This document shows positions 12,261 to 24,158 of a DNA stretch of 64,000 nt, one piece after another. This stretch comes from Cristatella mucedo. Its lineage: Eukaryota > Bryozoa > Phylactolaemata > Cristatellidae. The stretch covers positions 7,343,501 through 7,407,500 of the forward strand of contig WPIO01000006.1 in assembly GCA_009760855.2 (NCBI GenBank), given 5' to 3'. A program made the translations under genes and the position numbers. Numbering within the stretch: position 1 is the stretch's first letter; every line of letters begins with the position of its first letter. The notes beneath the pieces are model-generated. The model worked only from the letters and a program-made list of their open reading frames with translations. It ran no database searches and was not told the origin of the DNA.

Positions 12261-12319
12261 TTAAGGACGGCCTCGGAGAAACCTTGGGCACCGCAGGGTT
12301 TCTCCGAGGCCGTCCTTAA
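12261..12319. repeat. Perfect 23-bp inverted repeat (hairpin)
   Basis: Positions 12,261-12,283 and 12,297-12,319 are exact reverse complements with a 13-base loop. The arms are GC-rich (core GGACGGCCTCGGAGAAACC). It is followed by imperfect TTTATCC/GTCCTTATC repeats to about 12,480 and a second self-complementary GAGCTCTCGCG-rich block at 12,510-12,560. The origin is unknown; a foldback/MITE end or a structured RNA are both possible. Confidence 0.9.
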
Positions 12320-12339
12320 GAGGTCCCGTCGGAAATAAT

Positions 12340-12490
12340 AATAGGTCTCGTCGAAATAGGTCCTTATCTTTATCCTTATCCGAAATTATCCTTTATCCGA
12401 AATCTGTATCCTTTATCCTTTATGTTTATCCTTTATCCAAAATAGGTCCTTATCTAGATTCTATCCTTAATCTTAATAGGTCCCGTCGAA
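12340..12490. repeat. Degenerate TTTATCC / AGGTCC repeats
   Basis: TTATCC heptamers recur irregularly between GGTCC(C/T)GTCG motifs. The same phrase (GTCCCGTCG..A) occurs at both edges, so this may be one short composite repeat. Confidence 0.7.
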
Positions 12491-12599
12491 ACCGTCGGCA
12501 CCGCAAGGAGGAGCGAGAGCTCGCGCGTGGCGAGCTCTCGCGATGCGCGAGCTCTCGTGACTGGAAGAATGCGAGCCCTCAGTTTAAGCTCTTCCTCAG

Positions 12600-15500
12600 A
12601 AGAGACAGCATTGTAGCGGCCGCACTGTCCATGTAGTTTGTTCGCACAGCAGAGAGCCAGCCGATGCCCAACACCGACAGCTTATTACCACGCACGGAGA
12701 AGGAGAGCCCACGGCTCCCCTCGGCCCCTACTCTCACTTCGCTCTTCTCCTCGACCCTGGCTATCCCCTGGCCGACCCCGATGGTGAATCTACCACCTGT
12801 TCTCCAGCGGGTTATCGGCCTGTGTCAACGCTTCATTAGAAGCTGACCACAGCTGTGCACAGCTGGCCCCTCTCGGGGATGCTCCCACCAGCTGTTGAGG
12901 AAAGGAGCGGTGCCAGCCCGAATGCAATCGAACTACAGTCCAGAGGGCCAGTGCATCGTCGTCTCATCAGGCGCGAGCGGCTGATCAGCGGGAGTTTCGC
13001 ACGTCATGCCAACTCACTCACTGATACCTACCGTCCTTGTGGCACGACACGAACGAAGCACTACCCTCGCGAAGGAGGTGGGGCGGGCGGGGCGGGTGCG
13101 GTGGAATACAGCGGGCGCTCGATTTCAGTCCAGCAGCGGCGCAGCAGCAGCAGCAGCCAATCGCTCGCCATCGTCTAATAGAGATACCCGGTGGTGTCTA
13201 GGAGTGCCAGCGCTCCGCCGTTCGGAATGAGAATGCAGATGAGGTAGGGGAAGAGGTGCTCCGTGCAAAAGTAGCCGCTCGAGACTCTCGCGAAAGTCCT
13301 TTATAATTGTGCCAAAGGACAACGCCACCATCGCCGATCCTGTCGCAAGTCGCAGGGCAAGCTCGGTCGAGCCGGACCACCGACCTCAAGCTGACCGCCC
13401 GACATTGCAGCCGCCGCCAGCGACGAACACTTTTACGAGGTGCACGTCTACTATTAGACCGGCGAAGAGACAATCCTGGAAGTTCGCGATTGGATTCCGA
13501 AACTGAGCGGTTTAAAGTAGCGCGAGGCGCGGCGCGATATTCAGCTTCTTGTTCTGTCTTTTTTCTGGGCTCGAAGAAAGTAGCTTCAGAGTCCAGTTTG
13601 CACAGCACGACGCTTGTTGGCTTCCTTGGCGTCCCATTTATCCTAGCGCTGTCGGCTTCGGTTGACAGTTGATAGTGCCTATTCACACACACACATGGAT
13701 TGAGCCTCGAGCTCTCAAATTCCGCTCGCGTGCTGCATCGCGAACTTCTGTCACTCCTAGGCGTAGCGGCTGTGGCAAGATGAGGAAGTGAATGTATTTC
13801 GACAACTCTCCCCGATAGCGATTCGCGGTCGCGCGTACATACTCTTGTTGAATGAGAGCAGGTGCTTGAGTATACGCGATCCCCACTCATTGTATACAGC
13901 CCAAACATATTTCATGTTCGACCCCAAGCTCAATTCCACTACTTGTCGATCGCATGCTAACACATACCAGTTCCCGGACGTTCGCCACGGAGATCGTCGT
14001 CGAAGATCCGGAAGTAGCAAGATATCCGATTCTGATAAATTTTTGTTTGTGCATAAAGTTGCAACGACTCCAAAATTTATAACAAAGAGTTCAGTGAGAG
14101 TGCGATCTCGTAGGAATATATCTGTCAAAATTAAGCGAGCAAGAAAACGTTTTCCCGACCGTAGATCCATTCAGAACGCTAACTCCTCAACACGGCGTCT
14201 CACATCTGTATGAAAATAATTAGATACAGATTTAGCGCATATGACAATGTATTTAAATAAACCGCTCGTAGGAGGCTAGTAGCCATATAAACTGGCAAGT
14301 AAGAGCCGCACCGGCGCTAGCAGGTGCGGGCAGGTGCGGCGCCCTCCGATCGCAGTGACTGGTCAAACCTATTTGTTGTTTTCACTCGGAATTGACTGTG
14401 CATGAACAAATATAAATACAATATTATTATTATATTATATTATTTAATCTTAACTTATATGCGAAAGGTAAGCATGATACGCTAATTCGCGAACTGAAAC
14501 TGTATGTACCGACAGACTCGTTCGACCTTGGCCTTGTTCCGATCTCAGTCTTCCGGGCTGGCTAACAGTGATCGTCTGCAAAGCCTTGCACTTTTTGTCC
14601 TTAATACGATCCTTGTGAAGCAACGCATTGCAAGATGCATTGTTTATTCTGCCTTTTATTTTGCAGAACTATGAGAAGGAAAAGGTATGCGTAAGCTCAA
14701 TTATGCACTTCTCTTCGTAATCCCTTGGTTCTGGCTTGGGCACATGGTAAGGCTGCAGCTGTAGGTCCTATTGTACGTCACACTGCATCGAAATCCGCAT
14801 GCTGTAATAGCTGGTGTTTTTAAAGAGATCGCTGCACATTCATTTCACCGCTGCGTTGCGCAGGCGCCATGAATTTCTTTTAGTGTTTTTGCGACAGAGG
14901 CGCTTCCTTGATGTAGGCTATTTGCCGTCTGAGGTTGTCGTGGTCATGCTGGCGTCAGCGATGGACTCTGTGTGCACTGCAAGGAGTGATTATTTGGCAC
15001 CTAGCCAAAGCTGAGAAGCTTGTGCTACTTCTAATGTAGTAGCCGCTGCTTTCAGTTTAAATAGTAGGTTCCTTACTTACTTCCGAACGGCAAGATGCCC
15101 AAAAAAGATCGAAATTCGAAATGCCCTGTAAGTTTCATTTACGACGTCAACATTGTTATTCCTTTCGGTCTGATACGTCGGACATCCTGCATGACTGTGT
15201 CTAAGCTTGTATGTGCTCTTGGCTTTGCGTTTGTGTGGCGAATTGGCCAGTGTTGGTATGATTGTTGTGCATGGCTGTGGCAGTACGCCCTCAATGCGCG
15301 AATCATTGATGCTTACTTATGCCTAGCGTGCACAATTTTTTGTTAGGGGCAAGATTTTAACTGATGCACTCTCTGCGTGTGCAATCCAACCTTTGCTTCG
15401 TGACCGTAGATTGACCGACGGCTGGAATGTGCAAAGTGGCACGTGAATTCAACGGTGGCAGCTGTATGTATATCAATAGTTATCCTTAGGCACAACCCAA

Positions 15501-15700
15501 TTTCCTATTTCAGCATGTGCTCGTGTATTTGTATGCATCATGTCTGCATGTATGTTTGTGTGTATGTGTGCGTGTTTGTTTGTCCACGTGTATATTTGTT
15601 TGTTGATGTGTTTTATAATGAAAACTATAATATACTTGATAAAGCACCCCAAGAGAACTCTATGTTTTTCTAAGCGCTTTACATTTGTGTGTTTAAGCCT
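12600..15700. other. GC-richer then AT-rich DNA, no supported gene
   Basis: About 12.6-13.7 kb is CpG-containing with several overlapping open frames on both strands but no convincing protein. A TATA-like CATATAAA occurs at 14,283. From 14.4 to 15.7 kb the sequence is AT-leaning with nothing I recognise. Confidence 0.4.
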
Positions 15701-15702
15701 GC

Positions 15703-15838
15703 CGAGCTGGTGGTCCAGTGGTTTAGGTGCACGCCCTGACCAAGGCCTGGCTCAGGTCGTGGGCTCGAGCCCCGAGGCATATGTGAAGCGCCTGAATAGA
15801 GATTAAGTTCTCTTGGGGAGCTATACAAATGAATTATA
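15703..15838 (+). mobile_element. SINE-B copy, best preserved
   Basis: The head carries a canonical-looking A box (TGGTCCAGTGG) and B box (GGGCTCGAGCCC), the internal promoter of a tRNA-derived SINE. Then come CATATGTGAAGCGCCTGAATAG, AGATTAAGTTCTCT and TGGGGAGCTATACAAATGA. The last part is the stem-loop shared with LINE family 1. This copy best defines the SINE-B consensus in the window. Confidence 0.88.
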
Positions 15839-15918
15839 TTTTTATATTTGTGAGGCAACACGGCTCAGGAGGCTATGAGCAACAGGCGTCAGTCCTGCGT
15901 TCACGTTGGGTTTGCTAG

Positions 15919-15924
<6 letters not shown>

Positions 15925-15992
<68 letters not shown>

Positions 15993-16016
15993 CACACACA
16001 CACACACACACACACA
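15925..16016. repeat. (CA)n microsatellite
   Basis: Long CA run with one GGCA interruption. A smaller (CA)n lies at 16,290-16,310. Confidence 0.95.
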
Positions 16017-16865
16017 GCTTGTGCATGCACGTATACAGATGCATGATCAATTACAGTCGCACACACAAGCACGTATATTAATCAACGGCAGACAAACAAA
16101 ACGCACTCAAAAATTCGCTGCTAGAGCAGAGCGACACGGTGCTGTGGGATGTGCAGGCTGGACTTACTATTCCTGCCATCTTGAATGCACAAGCAGGAAC
16201 CGAGGGAATAAGAAGATACGTGCAGAATTCAGCTCGCATAGCCGGGCAGACGCCTCACAACTGCCATTTTGCTTACTACAAAGCACGAGAACACACACAC
16301 ACACACACACTCATCTTGGAATGCGGTGCTCACGCATCGCATTAGCTATTGACAAGAAATGCAAGGCTTTAGGGACGAGCGCTGTCTGCCCGGGCCCGGC
16401 GTCCCGGATCGAGGTTCATGTCGGGCTGAGGTATATTGATATGGGCGGTTTCGGTACGCAAAAAGAGCTAATTTTCGTAAATTTTCGCATTAACTTACGT
16501 TCAAATAATGCACGATAATAGTGAAAGTTTCTTTTTTGCAGAGACTGCACAGTTCTGAATGTAGCCAACACGCTTGGTCGAGCATTGCCAACTGCCAGAG
16601 CTGGCTGTTCATCTTGCTCTTGCAATTTTACGATCAGCGTTTTTGAGTGCAATGTTGCGTGAGATTTATTCCAATTTCCTTCCGATAATAATATACACCA
16701 CGATTTTGGAGATGTTTGCATTCGTTGTGGGCCCACGGGCAGGTGAACGTTTTCGTGCTCACATAATTTTGACAAATACATTCGCAAGAGATTGCTCTCC
16801 AAGCAAACTCTTTTTTATGCACTCTGTAATCATTGGGGTTCACTGTCCAGTCAGTCATAAATATA

Positions 16866-17013
16866 ATTCATTCATTCATTTATATAGCGCCCCAAGAGAA
16901 CTTAATCTCTATTCAGGTGCTTCGCATATGCCTCGGGGCTCGAGCCCACGACCTCAGTCAGACCTTGGTCAGGGCGTGCACCTTAACCGCTAGACCAAAC
17001 CAGCTCGGCGATA
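16866..17013 (-). mobile_element. SINE-B copy, minus strand
   Basis: Reverse complement shows GAGCTGGTTTGGTCTAGCGG (A box), GGGCTCGAGCCCC (B box) and the GCGCC/GGGGCGC stem-loop tail. Confidence 0.87.
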
Positions 17014-17618
17014 AGCTTATCAGAGCCGGAAATTCTCTCACTAATGCATCTGTGGCAAGTGTCCAGGAGATAAGCTGCATGGAAAAGCCTAGTGTAAAGT
17101 AGTGAGCGGATGTACTTGGGTACTTGCATGCATGTCTGCCGTGCACTGGCAAAGCCGGTGTCTCGTCGTTGAGACTCTAAGACTCTGACGATTGAACAAT
17201 AGAAGACTTCACTAGGCTTGCTTGCACGACCTTGTATGTATGGTGAGCCAGGCTAGCATGTGTGGGAGGGCAGGTGACAACTACATAAATCCACCCTCAC
17301 ATGCCAGCTTGCTTTAATTAGGCGAACAAGTTTATCTGAGCTCCTGCTGCTAGTCCCTCACCCCTCCGAGGAGCCAAATCCTGTTCTCTGGGTGGGTGAG
17401 ACAGGCGACCGAGGCAATTCAACAATTTGCAGCACCAATACCAATTGTGATCTCGTGCTGCATGCAATAGCCGTGATTGTGCTGTTTCAGAGGTGTCCCC
17501 GACGATGTCATTGCAGTGACTGTGTGCCTTCCTAGGCTCTAGCTGTCTCAGGTTAGGGCTGTGCCTGTAGCTAAGCCTAAAAAGAAGCTTAATTTTGCCC
17601 ATGGTGGAGGAAGGCCAG

Positions 17619-18020
17619 TCAATTCATCCACCCTTGTAGTAAATTCATTCCAGCCATGACCTCTGGAAACTCAAGGACCTCGAGACGATCTAATGGTAAG
17701 CCCAGTCTCTTGACCAGCCAGGACTTCGGCAGCAGTCGTGTAGCTCGTGGTGGCCTTGCAAAAGATGAAATGGTGAAATCTGGATCCAAGCTCCTTGCAC
17801 AGTGCTGTGCAATATGCAGGCGTAGCTCTAGTGTCGAGCTGGTTATCGTTCGCGGATGGCTGCAGATCTTGGCTGCCATCGCAAGACCCCCTGGCTGCTC
17901 TCGGCTAAGGAATAGCCGCACAGGCGCTCTCTTTGGTGCCCTGCTCTGGTGGCAGCACATCAGCCAGTGCTGCCGGAGACTCGCTTTTGCATAATAAAAA
18001 TAGTAATGATATTGATACAT
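17619..18020 (-). CDS. Possible host exon, unidentified
   Basis: The minus strand is open for 133 codons and reads a protein-like C-terminal half (SLDPDFTISSFARPPRATRL, then WLVKRLGLPLDRLEVLEFPE) before a stop at 17,619. The opposite strand is also open, which weakens the call. An acceptor-like pyrimidine tract is not obvious. No family recognised. Confidence 0.22.
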   Translation of the reverse strand: MYQYHYYFYYAKASLRQHWLMCCHQSRAPKRAPVRLFLSREQPGGLAMAAKICSHPRTITSSTLELRLHIAQHCARSLDPDFTISSFARPPRATRLLPKSWLVKRLGLPLDRLEVLEFPEVMAGMNLLQGWMN

Positions 18021-18029
18021 TAAAAAATA

Positions 18030-18206
18030 CTAGCTGATTTAAAGCCTCTTTTATATAGCGACAGAAAAGCCTTTACGACTATCACCGACGTTGGCTGCCT
18101 GCAGTGATAGAATGACCCACTACAGGATTCGAACCCACAACCTTGGGACCAAGGTCGTGAAAAGCAGCAGCGTTATCTAGTGAGCCATCACGGCTCACCA
18201 TTATAT
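18030..18206 (-). mobile_element. SINE-A copy, minus strand
   Basis: Reverse complement gives TGAGCCGTGATGGCTCACTAG (A-box region), CACGACCTTGGTCCC, GGTTCGAATCC (B box) and the 3' phrase GCCTCTT..AAATCAGCTAG. Confidence 0.83.
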
Positions 18207-19119
18207 AGCACCCTCAGAGAGCTTACGGCAGGCCAAGCAAAATCAGTCTTTTAAGATGCATACTACAGTAATATACCTGACCCTAAATCAACTCAGTGTT
18301 TTGCTGCTTGGTTTGTACGGCTGTTGTAAACACATTCAGGCATAGCCTTTAAAGACTAAAAGTATGCTGGTTCGGAGTACCTATCTGTAATCAGAGTCAA
18401 CTAGAATCCATGCTCCGGGTTTTTGCTGTCGGCAACCTGTTTCTAATTCTGTAGGTTCGTTATACTTCATTGCGAAGGTAAATAGCAGTTGTGTACCTAG
18501 GCGCTAATGAGCGCTTCAGACGCACTCATTCGCCAACCTGGCAGTAGCAGCAAGACAGCAACATGGATGGTGCTCCAAAAGTCTTGTCAATAGATTACAG
18601 GGTCGATGACATGTTGCGTTTGAGCTTTTTAGAATAAGCAGGCACTACAGACATACGATTTCTCATCAATGTGATGCCAATGTGCTAGCCCAATATTTAT
18701 TGTGATGATCAGCAAACAATGCCATCCAGTGGATAAAGTACCGACGAGGTACGCTCATAAAGAGTATCTCTCAACATCCCCATAAGTATGCATTCATCTG
18801 TTCTTGTCTAAAAAAAACGAGTTTTTTTAACACTTTCGTTGGTCGCTTATAACAAGCGATACCGTATCCTTTTACAGAATCAATGGTTGGAGCACGATTA
18901 CCGACAGAATGAGTAATAGCAGTTGAGGCTAGCCTCCAGTTTGCTCTGCCAGCCAGCTCAATGGGTTGGGGCAACATTGATGACAAAACATGTAAAATTC
19001 ATGCACACATAATAAAAGAGCATCTGCTCTCAACAGCATTGGGCATAGCAAAAGTTACATTTCAAACGGTTACATTCTTGTCTGGTGCACGACGAGGCTC
19101 TCACTTGGCATGTTCACAT

Positions 19120-19120
<1 letters not shown>

Positions 19121-19195
<75 letters not shown>
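19121..19195. repeat. (CA)n microsatellite
   Basis: Uninterrupted CA dinucleotides. Confidence 0.95.
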
Positions 19196-19198
<3 letters not shown>

Positions 19199-19313
19199 CG
19201 TGCTTGAACTCATTACCACAACTTAAGAATAGCTCTCAATTCAGCAGCAGCAGCACTGCCCGGCATTGCCTATTCCATTAACATTCGGCAAGCGCCGCCA
19301 GATAAAGACCAAC

Positions 19314-20066
19314 CTAGCCACGGTGCTGGTATAGTGGTGGAGGCATCATGCCGGTTGCAAGAAAGTAGCTGAGGTTGTAGATGGCCTCGAGCTCTAACAC
19401 CGACTGCCGCACTGTATCGTCGTGCCTCACGTAATAAGCTTCAATGATATCGGCAAATTCTTCCTCATCCAATCCGGCCCGGACCCTTGCCAGGAGGCGC
19501 GCTTCATCTGGGCTCTCCACTAGAGGGATCCAAATTATCTCCTGCCCCACCACAGGGGCAGGTACTTGAACAAGGGTGGGCACGTGGTTGGCAGCTGTGG
19601 CAGGCGTTTGGTTGGCGGCAGGAGGCACGTCGGTCGGGGCGAGTACAGGCGCCTGTCGGATTATTCTGCGTGGGCACGCTGACTTGCGGCGATGGTAAGG
19701 CGCTGCACGTCTTGAAGCTGTCGCTTGATGATTCTCACTTGCAGTAGGTGGCAGTGGCTGCTGCAGCAGCTGCTGCTGCTGCGGCAGCAGTATCGGAGGC
19801 AGCTCCAGCTGCTGCTGCGGTGGCAGCTCCAGCTGCTGCTGATTCATCAACTGCTCCGGCTGTAGTGGCTGCTGCATCTGCACCATGCCGTCGGCATTGC
19901 TCGTTGCAGCAGCGTTGGTGCTGGTCCAGTGCTGGAAGGCCGCTATTGGGTCATTTGTCACGAGGTTTATCGGAAGCAGCGGCTGCAATGGCCAAAGTAA
20001 AATTGAGGTCACAGCAGCATCGATCAGCAGCCGGCTGGTGACCTGGCCCCGTGCAGGGCTCGGCAC
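19314..20066 (-). CDS. Probable host coding exon, glutamine/proline-rich protein
   Basis: A 250-codon minus-strand open frame with strong coding character. The N-terminal half is glutamine-rich ([20 protein letters not shown]), the middle is proline/alanine-rich ([19 protein letters not shown]), and the C-terminal part is acidic and helical ([20 protein letters not shown], then [18 protein letters not shown]). It ends in a stop at 19,314. Poly-Q and proline tracts suit a nuclear or regulatory protein, but I recognise no family. A second exon-like piece lies just upstream (20,395-20,655), separated by a TA/TC microsatellite that would sit in an intron. Confidence 0.42.
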   Translation of the reverse strand: MPSPARGQVTSRLLIDAAVTSILLWPLQPLLPINLVTNDPIAAFQHWTSTNAAATSNADGMVQMQQPLQPEQLMNQQQLELPPQQQLELPPILLPQQQQLLQQPLPPTASENHQATASRRAAPYHRRKSACPRRIIRQAPVLAPTDVPPAANQTPATAANHVPTLVQVPAPVVGQEIIWIPLVESPDEARLLARVRAGLDEEEFADIIEAYYVRHDDTVRQSVLELEAIYNLSYFLATGMMPPPLYQHRG

Positions 20067-20121
20067 ATAGCCGTGGCTGCTAACGCTGCTGATGCCAAAC
20101 TACAAGTTGTTTGTGATCTTA

Positions 20122-20388
<267 letters not shown>

Positions 20389-20394
20389 CCATTG

Positions 20395-20655
20395 CAGCGC
20401 CTTCTTGAATGTGGGCTGTGCTGCAGTCCTTAGTGCGACCAATACCTGAATTGTGTCACTGTCCAAGGTCAGCAAGCGGCCTGTCGGCCTGGTCGATGCG
20501 GTGGCAGTAATTTTGGCTGGAGCATCGACCAGAGCTTCGTTCACCAATCTGACTGGCTGCTGGCCACCAATTCCATGCAGCTGCTGGATACCCTGCTGCT
20601 GGTGCTGCTGCTGACCAGTGGACGGCCGAGCACCATCTTGCCTGCAATCCGTCAA
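20395..20655 (-). CDS. Possible host coding exon, glutamine-rich
   Basis: The minus strand reads a protein-like segment: GQQQHQQQGIQQLHGIGG near the start, then VNEALVDAPAKITATAS and TIQVLVALRTAAQPTFKKAL before entering the microsatellite. It shares glutamine-rich composition and strand with the 19.3-20.07 kb frame. The natural reading is one gene with an intron containing the repeat. Exact splice sites are not resolved. Confidence 0.35.
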
Positions 20656-21077
20656 AGGAGCACAGGTAGTGGCCTTGGTAGCAAGCTTCGAGCGGTTGCC
20701 GAGTGTTTCTCTAAATAGAACTCACCCAGCAAGCATTTCTTGGGCATGGCAGGGGGAGGAGGGGGGCCCTCAGCGTGTCTGCAGTTGCTCAGGCACAAGC
20801 ATAGCAACCCAGTTTTTGGCTTATACGTGTAGTCTCTGGCATTGACTCATCAATCCATCGACTCAGCCCTGCCAGTTGTGCATACGTGCATGTACAGGCA
20901 TCTCTGTCTGTCACTCCGCACAGCAACAAAGACTAAGTGGTTGTACCCCTGGAAAGCTCTTCCGAAGAGCACTCAATGTCTGACTGCTTTTTAGCACACC
21001 TGCGGCAGCCAGCAGGCTTCATCTCACGCAACAAAGAGCAAGTCAGATGCATGCGATGGCATACTAAGCAAGGCCGT

Positions 21078-21225
21078 TGCTTTTCACGACCCTTGGTCCC
21101 GAGGTTGCGGTTTGAGTCCTGCAGAGGGCGATCCTTTATTGCTGCTGCAAGCAGTGTTGATAGCCATAAAGGCTCTTGTGCATTTATACTAAAGAGGCTG
21201 TTAAATGAGCTAGCATTTTTATAGC
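21078..21225 (+). mobile_element. SINE-A copy
   Basis: TTTTCACGACCCTTGGTCCC, B-box-like GGTTTGAGTCC, GGCGATCCTTTATTGC and GTTAAATGAGCTAGCATTT match the family. Confidence 0.8.
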
Positions 21226-21654
21226 CGAGTCAGAGGAGTGCAGTTGAGGAAGTGAGACGCTCAAAGAAGTAGTGGCTCAGGACAGCTGGAAAGGAAGGGC
21301 CGCAGTCGGCAGCAGAAGAATAGCACCTCTGCATAGGGGCACTCAGCACACCTGCACACATGCGCGTCAGCACACGCTTGTGCTAGCCTTATACAATGCA
21401 TCCCCACAAACATAAACTTGCTCATGCGCTCCAACGATTGCACACGTAACACTTGACTGCATGCAAACAAGCACACGTGCGCAAGTCCATCCATGCAGAT
21501 GCATGTACGTGCTCACATGCACTTGCACAGGCTCCGAGCACTCATGCGCTCACTCAGAGACTACATAAGCCTGTGAAAGCATATGTATGTACACGCATCC
21601 AAGCACAATACATAGACACATGAGCGCATGCACACGCACCACACCACGCACTTG

Positions 21655-21716
<62 letters not shown>

Positions 21717-21745
21717 CAACCACCCACACATACAAACACACACAC
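21655..21745. repeat. (CA)n microsatellite
   Basis: Perfect CA run to about 21,710, then CA with scattered substitutions. CA-rich sequence continues loosely to 21,880. Confidence 0.93.
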
Positions 21746-22123
21746 ACTCTTGTACAAACACATGCACACACATGCACTTTTGTGCAAACACACATGTGTA
21801 CACAAACTCACATGCACACTTATGCTCGGGTGCTCACGCTAGTGGACGCACACACACGCATGCACACCTATGCACGCACCTACTAATACATTAGTTAAAA
21901 TAGAGGCCGAGCATGCTTGCTCACAAAAAGCAAGTACTTGACCTTTTCATTTAAATACTTATCACGGGCATTAGCCACAAAATAGAGATTAAGGCCAATG
22001 CTTCAGTCCTTAACACTGCTGCTCTCTAGGAAATCAAAACGAATTTATAAATAGCAGCAGAAGACCAGACAGGAAAGGTTTTGCAGAAGTTTAGTCGAAG
22101 GATGTATATTGGAAAAGTAATGG

Positions 22124-22192
22124 CAATAATTATAATACATTTATGTAGCACCCTTGGAGAACTTTATCTCTTTCTAGGCACTTTAAGAATAG
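22124..22192 (-). mobile_element. LINE family 1, 3' tail remnant
   Basis: AATAATTATAATACATTTATG, AGCACCC..GAGAACTTTATCTCTTTC and TAGGCACTTTA represent the tail stem-loop with mutations. Confidence 0.7.
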
Positions 22193-22390
22193 ATTATAAT
22201 AAAATAATAATGATGATAAAAATATGCTGAAAATGAAGCACGGTCGAATGGTTAGGGTAGTGTGCTCAACGACAACAAGCATAACATGGTTTGAGGTGGC
22301 ATGGACATGGTCGGCATGCAGAAATTGTTAGCGGCAGCATGCACAGCGACAGCACGCACAAGCACACGAAAGACGAATCGCGTGGGCCCA

Positions 22391-22684
22391 CTAAATGCCA
22401 CGATAAATATATGCTGTGCGCGCAGACGGGGATTTCGGTGACTTCTGCTTGTCTATACCTGTAATCGGGATGAGCAATATTGGCTCTTGGTAGCCACTCC
22501 TGTGGGAAGGCATGAGATCGCACTGATCCTTCTGGTCGATGCGTCGGCATAAGCACATAGATCGGAATGAATGCATCTGCTATCTGGTTGTAGGGCATAT
22601 TCACTGACTGCTGTTGGTACATCGGATGCATATGCGATGGCTGGCCCATCGTGGAGCGCATAGGAGAGGAGACATTTTCTTGGC
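22391..22684 (-). CDS. Possible internal host exon, methionine/glutamine-rich
   Basis: On the minus strand an acceptor-like site (ATCTCCTGTAG) at 22,685-22,695 precedes an open stretch beginning GQENVSSPMRSTMGQPSHMH and continuing through YQQQSVNMPYNQIADAF and HAFPQEWLPRANIAHPDYRY. A donor-like CAG|GTATAG occurs at about 22,455. The composition is clearly protein-like. No domain recognised. It sits on the same strand as the exon-like islands at 20 and 24 kb. Confidence 0.35.
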
Positions 22685-22977
22685 CTACAGGAGATGTTGA
22701 TATCGATCCTTCATGGATGCACTTGAACAACAAATCGACATATCGTTTTTTGTCAGATGGCAGTTTTTACACTGGGAAGCTTGTGGCGAGGAAATGTCAA
22801 CGACGGCTGCCGTGTCGACTTCGAGTTTCCATTGCATCCAGAAGGTGTGACGGTGAGAAAATGCGCGCAATGCAGGCATGCCGTAGTACAATGATGAAAC
22901 ATGTGCATAGCATCCCGAGAGAACTAAATATTCGTCTACGCACTTTACAAATGCTAGAAAGGAAGCGTGTCAACTGG

Positions 22978-23142
22978 CCGAGCTGATTTGGCCCGGTTGT
23001 TCACGTGCTTGCCCCTCCCTCCCTCCCCCTCCCTGATCAAGGTCTGGCCGAGGTCGTGGGCTCGAGCCCCCTGGGGTGGGTGCGTGAAGCATCTGAATAG
23101 AGATTAATTTCTCTTAGGGTGCTAGAAAAATGAATTAAACCT
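22978..23142 (+). mobile_element. SINE-B copy
   Basis: GCCGAGCTGATTTGGCCCGG head, B box GGGCTCGAGCCCC, GAAGCATCTGAATAGAG and TCTCTTAGGGTGCTAGA tail. A C/T-rich insertion lies inside the head. Confidence 0.8.
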
Positions 23143-23678
23143 AACGGATCGAAGATAGTTTGCATGGTTTTAGCATGCAGGAGACTATAAAGGACAGCTC
23201 GGGTGTTGTGTGCACATGCTGCGAGTGACACTTGAGCCTTTAGCTTATTTTTGAATTTTTTCAGACAAGGGAATTCGCAGAGAAGCAGCATCATGCATCT
23301 GGTTTCTAAGCAACTACTGTTGATGCTTAATCGATTTCTCTGTATTTTGGCTACTGTGCAAACATGCATCTGCTCTGCAAGAGTACCGTGAAATCTAGTA
23401 TGGAAACTGCACAGTTCTGTGTTCTAAGGGGTGTACAATAAAAAGACCGTGGCCACTGAATAGCTTTCGACAAATGCGACTTTGCAACGGTCGACTCCAG
23501 CTGCAAATTGTCGCATGACATTGACAGGCAAAATCAAATCAGGCTTCACGACTAGCTGGCACACTGCCTCAGACAGACGAATCGAATGGCTTGTGCGCTG
23601 CTGGCCCAGTGAGTCCGCTGCTGCTGCTGGCTGAACTGTCTATTGCTAGCTAGTTGCTCCTGCACACCCTGGGAAAGG

Positions 23679-24130
23679 ATAATAATAATAATAATAATAA
23701 TTCACTTGATAAAGCGCCCTCAGAGAACTTAATCTCTCTCTAGGCGCTTTACATTTGCTGTAAAGTGAAATGCAATTGAAAGGTAGGTAAAATCATGGTT
23801 GAAAAAACAAACGAAATGAATAATATGGTTAGGGGTGACATGCACAGGGTCAGCATGCAAATGTGGTTAGTGGCAGCATGCACAGTGTCAGCACGCATAA
23901 GCACATGAAGGACGAATCACAGGGACCCACTGAATGCTGTCCTAAATAGGTGTGTTTTTAGGTTCCTTTTAAATGTGGTCAGGTCAGGGGATGTTCTGAC
24001 GCAGGTCGGGAGAGAGTTCCAGGCTTTGGGAGCATATGAACTAAATGCACGGTCTCCAAAGGATTTAAGGTTTGTATGAGGTATTTCTAGACTGTTGGAT
24101 TCCGAAAAGCGGGTGGTACGATGCTTAGCC
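23679..24130 (-). mobile_element. LINE family 1, 3' fragment
   Basis: (AAT)n tail, stem-loop, 3' UTR, then minus-strand coding for the end of the reverse transcriptase ORF (SESNSLEIPHTNLKSFGDRA, YAPKAWNSLPT, FSGSL before TGA). The body stops abruptly near 24,130 where CpG-rich DNA begins. Confidence 0.9.
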
Positions 24131-24158
24131 AATTATATTATACAATTTCTACCCTCCT

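Noticed and set aside
11692-12264. 190-codon plus-strand frame
   Set aside because: No domain, no splice context, and its end runs into the inverted repeat at 12,261; composition is not convincingly coding.
15540-16081. Cys/Val or His/Thr repeat frames
   Set aside because: Produced by the (CA)n microsatellite.
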